In this document: in pieces, positions 1 through 8,092 of the stretch | How the letters are laid out: each line of letters begins with the position of its first letter | Position numbering within the stretch: position 1 is the stretch's first letter | Virus record (IMG/VR): IMGVR_UViG_3300042350_000115 | Coordinates: 1 to 33,083 of that record | Origin: a virus | Length of the DNA stretch: 33,083 nt | Strand: one strand, 5' to 3' | The notes under the pieces: generated by a model | Told to the model about the DNA's origin: nothing | What the model saw: only the letters and a program-made list of their open reading frames with translations | The model's database searches: none | Translations under genes and position numbers: made by a program

Positions 1-127
1 GCCTTCAAAGACTACATCAGCACCCAAAGCCTCTAAGACTTCAGTTGTTGTTGTATCCCATGATGGGCCACCATTGGCTTTTGTGTATGCACGAAACTCC
101 GCTTCGTACATTACCTGTCCAGTTTCT
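1..127. repeat. terminal direct repeat, copy 1 (assembly overlap)
   Basis: These 127 bases are identical to 32957-33083. The repeat lies inside a coding region and the gene reads in frame across the join, so the window is a circular molecule opened arbitrarily. A length of exactly 127 matches the largest k-mer of common short-read assemblers. I infer an assembly overlap rather than a biological terminal repeat. Confidence 0.93.
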
Positions 128-144
128 CTGATTCGTACTTGCAT
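1..144 (-). CDS. tail assembly chaperone, N-terminal part (continues at 33083)
   Basis: This is the first 48 codons of a gene broken by the window ends; the rest is at 32600-33083, with 127 bases present in both. The start at 142-144 begins MQVRIRETGQV and is preceded by TAAGGA about 7 bases upstream. It is preferred to the internal ATG at 109-111, which has no good ribosome site. The joined protein is 166 residues. The family call rests on the C-terminal half and is given there. It sits 9 bases downstream of the large fibre gene (154-2079) in the late operon, the usual place for a fibre or tail assembly chaperone. Confidence 0.85.
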   Translation of the reverse strand, partial: MQVRIRETGQVMYEAEFRAYTKANGGPSWDTTTTEVLEALGADVVFEG

Positions 145-153
145 GATTTTTCC

Positions 154-2079
154 TTATGCGATTGCCAAGAAGATGTAGTTTCCACCAGAAGCATTGATGC
201 CAGCCGCTGTACTGACAATTTCAAATCCTCCAGTTGTTGTATAGACGCTGTTAGTATTGGTTTCGCCAACATTGCTGTTCATTAGCAAATATCTATCATT
301 TCCAGAAACCATGCCACGGGCGGTGTCCCAATAAAACCAATCACCTGTGCTGTCGGTGCGTTTAATCATTACAAACCTTGCGCCACCAGTAAAGCCACAA
401 GCTATTGTTTGCGTTGCGCCTGTACCTGTGTATGAGCCTACTTTGGAAACACCTGCGCAAGTTGCAAATAGGTAAGCAACGTAAGTATCGCTAGTTGTGT
501 TGTACCCAGATGCAACGGTAAATTGTGTAGATGTTGGCGTTGTGTCATTCCAACCACCAGAACCGCTTACACCAATTGGATCATTCAAATACAACACATT
601 ATTGTTGCCAAGGCTTGCCACGTATACACGCCAATCCCATGTTGCATTACGCTTCTTTAAAATTAACAACTCAGGTGCAACCCTTAAATTATGGTTGTAT
701 GCGGCAGTAACACCCGTCCCTGTATAGCAAACCTCATCAAAGAAGCTAGGGGCACGTCTTAAAGAATATATAACGCTGTTTAAACCATTGAGCGCATTAC
801 CAATAACATAACCAGTATTGTTCCAGTTGTAACTCCATGCTGTAGATGATGCTTCAGCGGATGTTTCATTTGAATACAGTTCTGGATTTGTGCCTCCAGT
901 TGCATTTGCAAAACCACGCAATCTGTCAACCCATCGAGGATTATCTGTTCCGCTACGATATTTCCCAATTAGTAAATCAGGAGTCAATCCTGCATTTACA
1001 ACCGTCCCTGAGGATAGAGTTGCTGTGTATGGGCTGAACACCGTTGTTCCAACAGTAGGCACTTTCATCGGGCCTCTGCGAATGGCTATGTAGATGTAGG
1101 TTTTAGATGGATAAAATATTCCAGTACCAGTAAAGCCAGTAGCAGTTAAGTTTGCATTAAACGTAACATTTTGTTCTGCGTTAGATAAATTAGGGCGTAA
1201 TACCGCAGTAGTTCCGTCTACAGTCCAGCCCCTCATATTGTCTATAATTTCCCAATTATCTACTGCATTTGCTTGCCTATAAAGCAACCATTGAGGCTCA
1301 TATCCAAGATTTACAGTTGCACTACCTGCACCATCAGTATTAAACGACCCACACGAAATCACATTGTCTGTACCTGTTAGGCCAAAGCCTCCTGCGTTGT
1401 GGGCGAATAGGTAGGCTACGTATGTGCCACCAGAGGCATTAACTGCGGACACATCTGATACTGAAAATACTGTACTGGTTGGCGCAGTATTGTTCCAAAC
1501 AGTAGTTGCCGCACTTGCATCAGTTTGGTCAAGGTCAACTCTTGCTGAAGCGCCTAATGAGCGATGATATGTAGGCCAATTGGTTGTTCCATTTGTGCGT
1601 TTAACAACATAAAACCCCGGCACTGAACCAAGGTTATGCGGAATAGTTCTACCAGCAACACCATCACCCGTATAAGTCACAACATCAAAGAACTTTGGTT
1701 GCTCTCGGAATGTCCATGAGACGTAAGTAGCCGCTGAAGTATTTAATTTTGCTAAAGCACCAATTGAAAATCCAGTAGAGCCAAATGAAGTTAAACCAGT
1801 AGCTTGTGTAGTTTGTGCCGATGGACTGTTTGATACCAAATCAAAAGTTGCGCCTCGTACTGTGTCATATAGCGCATGGTCAGTTGCACCAGACCGACCT
1901 TTCATCCAAACCAATCCACCCTTGCCAGACAAGTCGATGCCATTGGTAATAGTCTGTGCCGCACCTGTGCCTGTATAAAGCCACGTTTGAAACACATCTT
2001 CAATGTAATTAGGAACAACAGGAACACCACCACCAAAGGCATCGTAACTAGCCGCACCAGAAGTTGCTTGTAATGGCAT
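154..2079 (-). CDS. large fibre-like protein built of six tandem DUF7483-type modules
   Basis: The 641-residue protein is almost wholly repetitive. After about 27 residues come six modules of roughly 100 residues. Two module types can be seen. One ends its core with D-x-x-RG (DTVRG, DNMRG, DRLRG, DTARG); the other has an HNL motif followed by a Y-x-x-SLG motif. The order is A-B-A-A-B-A. Each module closes on an aromatic strand such as YVAYLF. From memory this resembles DUF7483, a beta-rich domain of phage virion proteins; that name is recall, not a search. No enzyme motif is seen. The gene is the last of three fibre-like genes and is preceded by AAGG upstream of the ATG at 2079. I infer a host-contact or decoration protein on the virion surface. 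Confidence 0.75.
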   Translation of the reverse strand: MPLQATSGAASYDAFGGGVPVVPNYIEDVFQTWLYTGTGAAQTITNGIDLSGKGGLVWMKGRSGATDHALYDTVRGATFDLVSNSPSAQTTQATGLTSFGSTGFSIGALAKLNTSAATYVSWTFREQPKFFDVVTYTGDGVAGRTIPHNLGSVPGFYVVKRTNGTTNWPTYHRSLGASARVDLDQTDASAATTVWNNTAPTSTVFSVSDVSAVNASGGTYVAYLFAHNAGGFGLTGTDNVISCGSFNTDGAGSATVNLGYEPQWLLYRQANAVDNWEIIDNMRGWTVDGTTAVLRPNLSNAEQNVTFNANLTATGFTGTGIFYPSKTYIYIAIRRGPMKVPTVGTTVFSPYTATLSSGTVVNAGLTPDLLIGKYRSGTDNPRWVDRLRGFANATGGTNPELYSNETSAEASSTAWSYNWNNTGYVIGNALNGLNSVIYSLRRAPSFFDEVCYTGTGVTAAYNHNLRVAPELLILKKRNATWDWRVYVASLGNNNVLYLNDPIGVSGSGGWNDTTPTSTQFTVASGYNTTSDTYVAYLFATCAGVSKVGSYTGTGATQTIACGFTGGARFVMIKRTDSTGDWFYWDTARGMVSGNDRYLLMNSNVGETNTNSVYTTTGGFEIVSTAAGINASGGNYIFLAIA

Positions 2080-2082
2080 AAT

Positions 2083-2793
2083 TTAAGCCTTAAATTGTGT
2101 GTTGCTTGCCAAGACTGTGAAAGTCGCACTACCTGTTTTAATAATCAAATAACGATAAGAATCAATGCCACTTGCATTTCCAGCAGTAGGCGCACCACCT
2201 AACCAACGTGTCGTAACGCCTGATGTAGTGCCATCCACTTGAACCGCAGAGTTGTAGTAAGCAGTAGAGCCTTGAGTTACCAAGAAAGCCACAGTCATTG
2301 ACTGACCTGTACTCATCAAAGTATCTAGTGAAGTACCGCTAGAGCCTCTGAAGTTAACAGTCCAGTTAGCACTTGCGTTGCTTGTGTAATACAAAACAGA
2401 TTGAGTGGTAATGTCGTAGTTAATTGTGCCTGTGGCCGCAGTAGCTGAAACAGTTGCCACTTCAGCCGCATCGTTTAAAACAATGGCTGTTGCTGATGTT
2501 GAACCTGAAAAAGTCTGTGTGCCAGTGAAAGTGTTGGCAACATTGACAACAGGAATATTAGCCCCTGCTAAAGTAGATGCACCCGTACCACCATTTCCAA
2601 TCGGTAGTGTTCCACTTACTCCAGTTGTCAGCGACACACCAGCAAAACTAAGCGTTCCACTACCATTTGTCTGCAAAGATTGACCGCTTGCGCCATCAGC
2701 CGCTGGTAACGTGAAAGTGGTTGTAGAAGCCGTGTTTGGCCCCGCCAAGTTGACCGCACCGCCTAGTGTTGCTTGAAAAGTTAACTGTCCCAT
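2083..2793 (-). CDS. fibre-like structural protein
   Basis: This is a 236-residue, Gly/Ser/Thr/Ala-rich protein. It carries the fibre signature LPIGNGGTGAST at about residues 64-75, then an N-T-F-T-G-x-Q-T-F-x-G strand repeat, both common in phage fibre shafts. The C-terminal ~130 residues (from about residue 105) look like a compact beta domain and contain the only aromatic-rich stretch. The start is supported by AAGGA 6 bases before the ATG at 2793. It lies 9 bases after the 613-residue fibre gene and 3 bases before the six-module gene, so the three are probably made together. Its exact place in the virion cannot be told from sequence. Confidence 0.7.
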   Translation of the reverse strand: MGQLTFQATLGGAVNLAGPNTASTTTFTLPAADGASGQSLQTNGSGTLSFAGVSLTTGVSGTLPIGNGGTGASTLAGANIPVVNVANTFTGTQTFSGSTSATAIVLNDAAEVATVSATAATGTINYDITTQSVLYYTSNASANWTVNFRGSSGTSLDTLMSTGQSMTVAFLVTQGSTAYYNSAVQVDGTTSGVTTRWLGGAPTAGNASGIDSYRYLIIKTGSATFTVLASNTQFKA

Positions 2794-2802
2794 GATTTTC
2801 CT

Positions 2803-4644
2803 TTACGGTGCAATGATTAGCTGATTGGCGGTAAAAGCGCCTGTGCTTGGGTTAAATTGTAGTTTTGTAGAACTAACATTCTGTGTGGTTACTGTGCCTG
2901 TTGTGGCACTTGTAAACACCAAATAACGTGTGGCATTTGTGCTTGTGTCATCAGCAATCGTAATGCCATTTGCAGGGGTTGCCCATACAGCGGGTGAACC
3001 CGCACCAGCAGACTGTAGCACTTGACCATTTGAGCCAACAGAACCGTTAGCAGAAAATGTTGATGTGATTGACAAAGTGGTAAACGCACCAGCGGCAGGG
3101 GTTGTCCCACCAATTGCCATGTTGTTCATCGTTCCCGCAGTTGCAGGGTTGACCGTCAAAGTGCCTGTGCCTGTTGGTGAAATTTGAATGGTTGCATTGG
3201 CGGGATTCATGTTAAATGCGCCATCAAGCGTCAAGTTAACACCACCGCCACCGCCCCATTGCAAGCAATTTGCACCGCTAGAAGTTCTTAAAGCACCACC
3301 GCCAGAGCCAGCCGCATCAAAATTAGTACCGACAAACTTTGTGCTTGCCGTGATTGTTGTGCCTGTGATCGTGTTTGCAGTAGTTCCACCGATGGCGGGA
3401 GGCGCTGACAGATCAAGCGTTCCACCCAAGGTCAGATTGCCTGTGCTTGTCACAGTACCCGACAAACTAATGCCAGATACCGTACCCGTTCCACCAACAG
3501 AAGTCACAGTTCCCGTTGTGGGTGTTGCCCAAGATGGGATGCCAGCCGCCAAGGTTAAAACTTGACCGTTAGCGCCAGCATTTAGGAAAGTTGTGGTAGA
3601 TGATGCGCTTTGGTAAGGAACAGAACCAGTTGCACCACCAGCAAGGTTTGTGGCCGCTGTAGCGCTTGTTGCTGTAGCGGCATTACCACCAATGGATAAA
3701 CTCGTTGCAGTGCCTGTAAGACCCGTTCCAGCGCCTGTGAATGTGGTTGCATTGACAGCCGCGGCAGTTGTTGCACCGATTGTCGTGCCGTTGATTGATC
3801 CACCCGTGATGGCCACGCTAGATGCAGATTGCGTTGACATTGTTCCCAAGCCTGAGACTTGAGTGTTTGCAATGGCAATGTCAGTTGCGGCCAACACAGT
3901 TAACTGTCCTTGTGCGTTGACAGTTGCGGTCAGAGTCTTAGACGCAGAACCATAAGCCGCGGCAGTTACGCCTGTGTTTGTGATACTGAAAACGTAATCA
4001 GTAAGGGTCAATCCTGTGCCAGCGGTATAGGTTGCGGCAACAGAAAAGTTTGACCAAGTAACTGCGGTAGTGCCTAAAGTACCACCGGGCTGAATTGTGC
4101 AATACCACGCAGACCCTGCCAACGTGCTTCCTGATTCCACAAAACAGATTGCAGAAATTAGTTCATCCCAAGTATCCGCATCAGGCGCTCTTGACCATGC
4201 CGTAGCAGAAGCCAAGTAAATGCCGTTTTGTGATGTAGTTGTTTGGTTTTTAACCAATACACGGCTACCAGCAACAACGGTTACGCCATCAATAGTTTGC
4301 AGTCCTGACAACGTGATGTTTGCGGTAGTCCCGCAATCAACGGGCTGTTTCCAAGAAATGCCAGCGGCAAAGAATTCAAGATAGGTTTTGTTGACAACAT
4401 CATTACCACTTACAGGGGCTGTTGAGACTGTTGCAGTCGTAAAAGCCGCTGATGATGGGGTTGTCGCGCCAATAGTCGTGCTATTGATAACGCTGTTTGT
4501 GATGTTTAACCCAGACTGATTAGGGTTTGGGATTGCATAAAATGGCTGACCCTGACCAATAAACGTGTTAAAAGTTTTATCAACATTAAACAACGCCTGA
4601 ACAGGCAGAATGTTTTGTTCTATGGATTGTGCAGGGTCAGACAT
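2803..4644 (-). CDS. large fibre or tail-appendage protein with repetitive shaft
   Basis: The protein has 613 residues and is rich in Thr, Gly, Ala and Ser. The N-terminal ~215 residues hold a less repetitive domain, including a stretch with VLVKNQTTTSQNGIYLAS. This type of segment is frequent near the N-terminus of phage fibre proteins. From about residue 260 onward short beta repeats dominate, with several NGTTIGATT and GGTTPAAGAFTT-like motifs typical of fibre shafts. There is no recognisable peptidase or chaperone domain at the C-terminus. It is the first of three adjoining fibre-like genes placed between the coat and neck genes, whereas P22 places its spike at the end of the operon. A receptor-binding role is inferred from composition and context only. 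Confidence 0.72.
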   Translation of the reverse strand: MSDPAQSIEQNILPVQALFNVDKTFNTFIGQGQPFYAIPNPNQSGLNITNSVINSTTIGATTPSSAAFTTATVSTAPVSGNDVVNKTYLEFFAAGISWKQPVDCGTTANITLSGLQTIDGVTVVAGSRVLVKNQTTTSQNGIYLASATAWSRAPDADTWDELISAICFVESGSTLAGSAWYCTIQPGGTLGTTAVTWSNFSVAATYTAGTGLTLTDYVFSITNTGVTAAAYGSASKTLTATVNAQGQLTVLAATDIAIANTQVSGLGTMSTQSASSVAITGGSINGTTIGATTAAAVNATTFTGAGTGLTGTATSLSIGGNAATATSATAATNLAGGATGSVPYQSASSTTTFLNAGANGQVLTLAAGIPSWATPTTGTVTSVGGTGTVSGISLSGTVTSTGNLTLGGTLDLSAPPAIGGTTANTITGTTITASTKFVGTNFDAAGSGGGALRTSSGANCLQWGGGGGVNLTLDGAFNMNPANATIQISPTGTGTLTVNPATAGTMNNMAIGGTTPAAGAFTTLSITSTFSANGSVGSNGQVLQSAGAGSPAVWATPANGITIADDTSTNATRYLVFTSATTGTVTTQNVSSTKLQFNPSTGAFTANQLIIAP

Positions 4645-4652
4645 AGCGCCTC

Positions 4653-5000
4653 TTAGGTTTGATCGCCCACGGGGGTGACATAAACAATTGATGGGCCAGC
4701 GCCCGAACCAATCATGCGGACGTAGTAAGGGCTTGCGGGTACTGCCAAGACAATCGGAACTGTCATTGAGGCGGGTAACACAAAGTTCCCTGTAGTTGAA
4801 CCGCTGACAGGCAAGACAGCCGCGGCCACGTTAGCATCGCCAAGGCTCACAGCAACATAGGTAGCACCCGTGTTGATGAAAGAAGCGTAGTTAACTTGGT
4901 CATTGGTGCTTGCAGTAATCAGCGTTGCGGCAGTAGAAGTTGCACCCACCGAAATGGCGGTTGTAACTCCTACGGGGCGTAAGACCGTTGTATTAGACAT
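4653..5000 (-). CDS. small putative virion surface protein
   Basis: This 115-residue protein is Ala/Val/Thr/Ser-rich, with no Cys and few charged residues, as in small beta-sandwich capsid or fibre-base proteins. No family is recognised. The start at 5000 has no clear Shine-Dalgarno sequence but lies two bases after the stop codon of the 108-residue gene, which suggests coupled translation. It is the last of three small structural-type genes between coat and fibres and downstream of the terminator at 5371-5408. A head-decoration or fibre-attachment role is possible but unproven. Confidence 0.6.
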   Translation of the reverse strand: MSNTTVLRPVGVTTAISVGATSTAATLITASTNDQVNYASFINTGATYVAVSLGDANVAAAVLPVSGSTTGNFVLPASMTVPIVLAVPASPYYVRMIGSGAGPSIVYVTPVGDQT

Positions 5001-5002
5001 GA

Positions 5003-5329
5003 TTAAACAGCGTTTGAATCAAGGGGCAAATACTCAGGACGATTCACAACAACGGTGTAAGTACCAGCCGCGGCAGAAGCGCTTGAGCCTGTTGCATTGA
5101 TAAACTGAACAATCAAAGTGTCAGCCGCGGAAACATAAGCATTTGCAACAGCAACGCCAGTAGTTTGAGCCGCGGGTAGAGTCACTTGAATTGCATCACC
5201 AACCATAAGGCCAGCAACGGTAACAGTCTTAGATGCGCCAGAAGTGGCAACGGTTGTAGCACTAAACGCCACGCCCATAACGAATGCGTTGGAGATGTTT
5301 CCACGCAAAATTGTCGTTTGCAAAGCCAT
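5003..5329 (-). CDS. small putative head decoration protein, paralog of 5423-5800
   Basis: The 108-residue protein shares a ~60-residue core with its 125-residue neighbour. The common pattern is VGD-x-(I/V)-x-V, AQT-x-GV-x-V, then AYVSAAD-x-L, F-x-N-x-T, and a final (A/S)GTY-x-V-x-V-x-RP. The core reads as a beta-sandwich. The start has AAGGA 7 bases upstream. It is the first gene after the terminator at 5371-5408, so its level may differ from that of its paralog. The family is unknown to me. Position next to the coat gene and lack of catalytic residues favour a capsid surface protein. Confidence 0.65.
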   Translation of the reverse strand: MALQTTILRGNISNAFVMGVAFSATTVATSGASKTVTVAGLMVGDAIQVTLPAAQTTGVAVANAYVSAADTLIVQFINATGSSASAAAGTYTVVVNRPEYLPLDSNAV

Positions 5330-5370
5330 GATAATTCCTTTTCAAGAATGGTTAAATTGTAACGCTAAAT

Positions 5371-5408
5371 AAAGAAAAAGCCACCCCTTTTGAGAGTGGC
5401 CTTTTTTT
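5371..5408 (-). terminator. rho-independent terminator inside the late operon
   Basis: Read on the minus strand, GCCACUCU pairs with GGGGUGGC (8 pairs, two of them G-U) around a CAAAA loop, followed by UUUUUCUUU. The plus strand also ends in a T run, so the element could work both ways. It sits between the 125- and 108-residue structural genes, after coat. Partial termination here would make coat and the first small protein more abundant than the fibres. Confidence 0.78.
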
Positions 5409-5422
5409 AAACTGAACTCAAA

Positions 5423-5800
5423 TTACCAAGAAAGTAATGGAGAAGTTTGGCCATAACCTGTAGAGGTACTTGGGCGCTGAACAGACACTAGGTAAGTACC
5501 TGATGCTGGTGTAACGCTTGCGGCAGTTGGGTTAACAAAACGAATTGTCAATTGGTCAGCGGCTGAAACATAAGCGTCAAGAACGCCTACGCCAGCAGTC
5601 TGTGCGCCATTAAATGCTACTGAAACAAAATCACCAACGACCAAGCCAATGCCAGTGCTGGCAAAGTTTTGGGCGGCAGTTGTAATTGTTGCAACAGCGG
5701 AGGGGGTAAGAGTCAAAGAAAACACACCACCTTTGACCACGTTGGTCATTGGGGCAAATGATTCTTGGGTGACTGTCGTTGCTGGGCCGGGATTCGCCAT
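5423..5800 (-). CDS. small putative head decoration protein, paralog of 5003-5329
   Basis: This 125-residue protein lies directly after the coat gene. It carries the same C-terminal core as its 108-residue neighbour (VGD-x-V-x-V, AQTAGVGV, AYVSAADQL, SGTY-x-V-x-VQRP) plus a longer N-terminus. The start is supported by AAGGA 7 bases before the ATG at 5800. A hairpin (5829-5847) precedes it and a terminator follows it. The duplicated pair flanking a terminator suggests two related surface proteins made in different amounts. No family name can be given with confidence. Confidence 0.66.
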   Translation of the reverse strand: MANPGPATTVTQESFAPMTNVVKGGVFSLTLTPSAVATITTAAQNFASTGIGLVVGDFVSVAFNGAQTAGVGVLDAYVSAADQLTIRFVNPTAASVTPASGTYLVSVQRPSTSTGYGQTSPLLSW

Positions 5801-5828
5801 GATAATTTCCTTAAATTGAGTTTAGAAC

Positions 5829-5847
5829 GGGGGGTTTTTAGCCCCCC
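5829..5847. other. GC-only hairpin between coat gene and next gene
   Basis: Six G residues at 5829-5834 face six C residues at 5842-5847 around a 7-base loop. The minus-strand transcript has no U run after the stem, so this is not a standard terminator. It lies in the 54-base gap between the coat stop and the next start. A role in mRNA 3' protection or processing of the abundant coat message is possible. Confidence 0.6.
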
Positions 5848-5854
5848 TTGAACA

Positions 5855-7093
5855 TTAAGCGGCTACGCGGCAAGCCAACTCAGGGTAGAGTGGGGCCCAG
5901 CCATATAGAACATCCAAACGTGTGGGAATGGAGTCATTGTTTATGGTGTACTGACGCACAACACGCATTGACAAACCAATTTCCTTATCGCTTGCACGAC
6001 CAGCAAAATGCACACCTTCTGGCAATTCCAGATCGGCTACTGCCAATGTGAAAGCATTGCGGTGCATGATGATGTTTTGTGGGGAAACAGTACCTGACTT
6101 GTTAAAGAACGTAATGGCGGCTGTTGAGGAAGTTGTTGGGATTGACACGTTCTGGAATTGACCAGCGGTAATCACAGCAGGGCTAACCACGACAGACATA
6201 GTGCCATCAGTAGCGGAAACGGCTTGCTTAACCACGAAATTACGCAGTTTGTTTGTGCCGTAGGCTTGACGATTCTGGGGGTTAACAGCAAACACACCAG
6301 CAATTTGGAATACATCGCCAGCGTTAAGTGAAACCGTACCAGTAGCAGTCAAAGTGATGGTGCTTGTTGATGCCCAACCAGAAGTCAAGAAACCTGTGCC
6401 TGTGGTTGTGTTCTCGACAGCAGTACCAGCGAATGAGCCAAATGTTTGGCTTACCACGTTCTGATCCATCTTCCAGTTCATACCAGCAGAGTCACGACCC
6501 ATCAAACCTTTTTCGTATTGGTTGCCAATACGGTCAGAGGGAACGAACAAACCCTTCAAGCTATCAACAATCGTTGCTGATGTAAAAGGCTCAACGATAC
6601 ATGATCTGCGGCCATCACGGGGTGCGCCTTCAGAGTCAAGGTAAGCGCCAGCAGTCAGATATGTGATCAAGCCTGTGGGCGGTGTTCCAGCAGTACCAAC
6701 GATGTTGGCAGTTTGCAGGGTAGCCATAGACATACCGTCACGGTCAATCTTGTTGGCAATAGCGGCAATAGCTGGCTTCAACACGCGGTCACTGAACATA
6801 TCCAAGGACAAAGCCAAGTCTTGTGTTGTGAACTGTGTATCAACGTGAAACTGTGTAGACAAAGTAACGGGAACTGAAGTCTCGTTAAAATCTTCCACGT
6901 TCAGCGCAGGGCCAGTAGTACCAATGAAACGACCGGGCTTGCGGACATTGACTGTGTTACCAATCTTTGCACCGACAACAGCGAACTGGTCATCATAGTT
7001 GCGGTCAACTTCACTTGTGAAAGTCAACTCATTTTCCAAGACCATCAACGCTTCGTTGGTGATCTTGCTGATCGTCAATAAATTATTAGCCAT
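5855..7093 (-). CDS. major capsid protein, P22 coat family
   Basis: The 412-residue protein is close to the 430 of P22 gp5. The N-terminal region matches the P22-type coat pattern: TNEAL-x-x-LEN, then a N-x-V-x-V-RKPGRF segment and a DxQFTTQDLALS stretch around residues 105-120. The C-terminal part has GWAPLYPELACRVAA, like the end of that family. Such coats have an HK97 fold with an inserted domain; the insert here would fall near residues 220-310, which is Thr/Gly-rich. The start has GGAGA 7 bases upstream of the ATG at 7093. It follows a scaffold and portal as in P22. P22 coat folding depends on GroEL/ES, and this phage carries its own GroES-like gene (13606-13887). Confidence 0.92.
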   Translation of the reverse strand: MANNLLTISKITNEALMVLENELTFTSEVDRNYDDQFAVVGAKIGNTVNVRKPGRFIGTTGPALNVEDFNETSVPVTLSTQFHVDTQFTTQDLALSLDMFSDRVLKPAIAAIANKIDRDGMSMATLQTANIVGTAGTPPTGLITYLTAGAYLDSEGAPRDGRRSCIVEPFTSATIVDSLKGLFVPSDRIGNQYEKGLMGRDSAGMNWKMDQNVVSQTFGSFAGTAVENTTTGTGFLTSGWASTSTITLTATGTVSLNAGDVFQIAGVFAVNPQNRQAYGTNKLRNFVVKQAVSATDGTMSVVVSPAVITAGQFQNVSIPTTSSTAAITFFNKSGTVSPQNIIMHRNAFTLAVADLELPEGVHFAGRASDKEIGLSMRVVRQYTINNDSIPTRLDVLYGWAPLYPELACRVAA

Positions 7094-7117
7094 TTAAATT
7101 CTCCAAAAAGATTAGGT

Positions 7118-8017
7118 TTACCGAATTTTCCCCGCTTTACGGGCGGCTTTCCAAGCCTGATATGAACCATGAAATTCGCCATCAGCGGAAATCGGTACAT
7201 CAGCCTTGCCTTGCCCACCGCGAATCGGTTGAATCGGTGTTGGTGCTTTACTTCTCACAACAGGGGCTGTCTGCGTAGTTTCAGGCTTTGCCTCAAACTT
7301 TGCTTCCAATTTACCTATCTCTCTAAGCGCGGCATTTGGACTCAAGCTGGCGATCTTTTTGGCTAGGTCATTGTTTTCAGCTAGGTGATACAGGATTTTT
7401 GGGCCTACATCACTCTCCAGAATTGCATCCCTGACTGCGTTGTTTACAACTACATCACTGGATGCGACCAAATCATCAAAATCGGGCAATTCGGCTTTCG
7501 CTTCCTGAACTTTTTGCGCCCAAGATTGAATAATCTTTTGTTGCGCTTCTTGCTCTCTTTGCTGTGCCACTTGCCTATCACGTTCAGCTAACGCTTTTTC
7601 TGTTGAAAACTCAGCTAGAGCCTTCGCATACTCAAACGCATCGTTGAACTGGCTTGGTTGTGGTTCTGAATCAACGTAAGACTGCTGTTGAGGCTGTCTT
7701 TGTTGTTCCATTGCCGCCAAACGCTGTTCTAGTTCTAACCTAGCTTGACGCTCGTTCTGCGCTTCTTTTCGCGCTTCCTCACGTTGCTTGGTTATCTCTG
7801 AAAACCGCTTTTCAAGTTTAGGATTTTGCTTTCGCTCACCCTCTTGGTTTGCTTCCTTTTCTGCCTCTTTCGGCTCACTCTGATCATCTTCGGCTACTGG
7901 CTCGGTTTCTTCAACCGCCTCAGTTTCCGCTGGAGATTCAGCTAAACCTAATCTGTTTGCATAAAATTCTGCCGCATTCTCGCTTGTCAATACTTGACTT
8001 GCTTCTTTTTCGGACAT
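7118..8017 (-). CDS. capsid scaffolding protein
   Basis: The 299-residue protein matches the length of P22 scaffold (303) and sits between portal and coat. Residues ~25-60 are very acidic; residues ~60-140 are a long charged coiled coil rich in Glu, Arg and Gln. The C-terminus is basic, ending in A-R-K-A-G-K-I-R after a tryptophan. In P22 the C-terminal helix-turn-helix of scaffold binds coat, and the basic tip here fits that role. The function comes mainly from position, composition and length, since scaffolds diverge strongly. The gene starts at 8017 behind GGGAAACGT. The 75 bases before it contain a small hairpin (GTGGT-AAAA-ACCAC on the minus strand, 8064-8077) but no T run. Confidence 0.82.
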   Translation of the reverse strand: MSEKEASQVLTSENAAEFYANRLGLAESPAETEAVEETEPVAEDDQSEPKEAEKEANQEGERKQNPKLEKRFSEITKQREEARKEAQNERQARLELEQRLAAMEQQRQPQQQSYVDSEPQPSQFNDAFEYAKALAEFSTEKALAERDRQVAQQREQEAQQKIIQSWAQKVQEAKAELPDFDDLVASSDVVVNNAVRDAILESDVGPKILYHLAENNDLAKKIASLSPNAALREIGKLEAKFEAKPETTQTAPVVRSKAPTPIQPIRGGQGKADVPISADGEFHGSYQAWKAARKAGKIR

Positions 8018-8063
8018 ACGTTTCCCAACGATTTAACCCCATGTGCCTCACGGGTAAGGTTTA

Positions 8064-8077
8064 GTGGTTTTTACCAC
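8064..8077. other. short hairpin between portal and scaffold genes
   Basis: GTGGT and ACCAC form a perfect 5-bp stem with a 4-base loop in the 75-base portal-scaffold gap. No T run follows on the minus strand. It could be an mRNA processing or stability element; it is too small to name further. Confidence 0.4.
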
Positions 8078-8092
8078 ATATTCTTTACAAAA

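Noticed and set aside
1-127. True biological terminal repeat of a T7-like genome
   Set aside because: It lies in the middle of a gene in the late operon and its length equals a common k-mer; no separate regulatory or end signals are seen.
3188-3565. Plus-strand frame of 125 codons
   Set aside because: Antisense to the repetitive fibre gene; Pro/Val-rich translation is typical of shadows of Thr/Gly-rich repeats.
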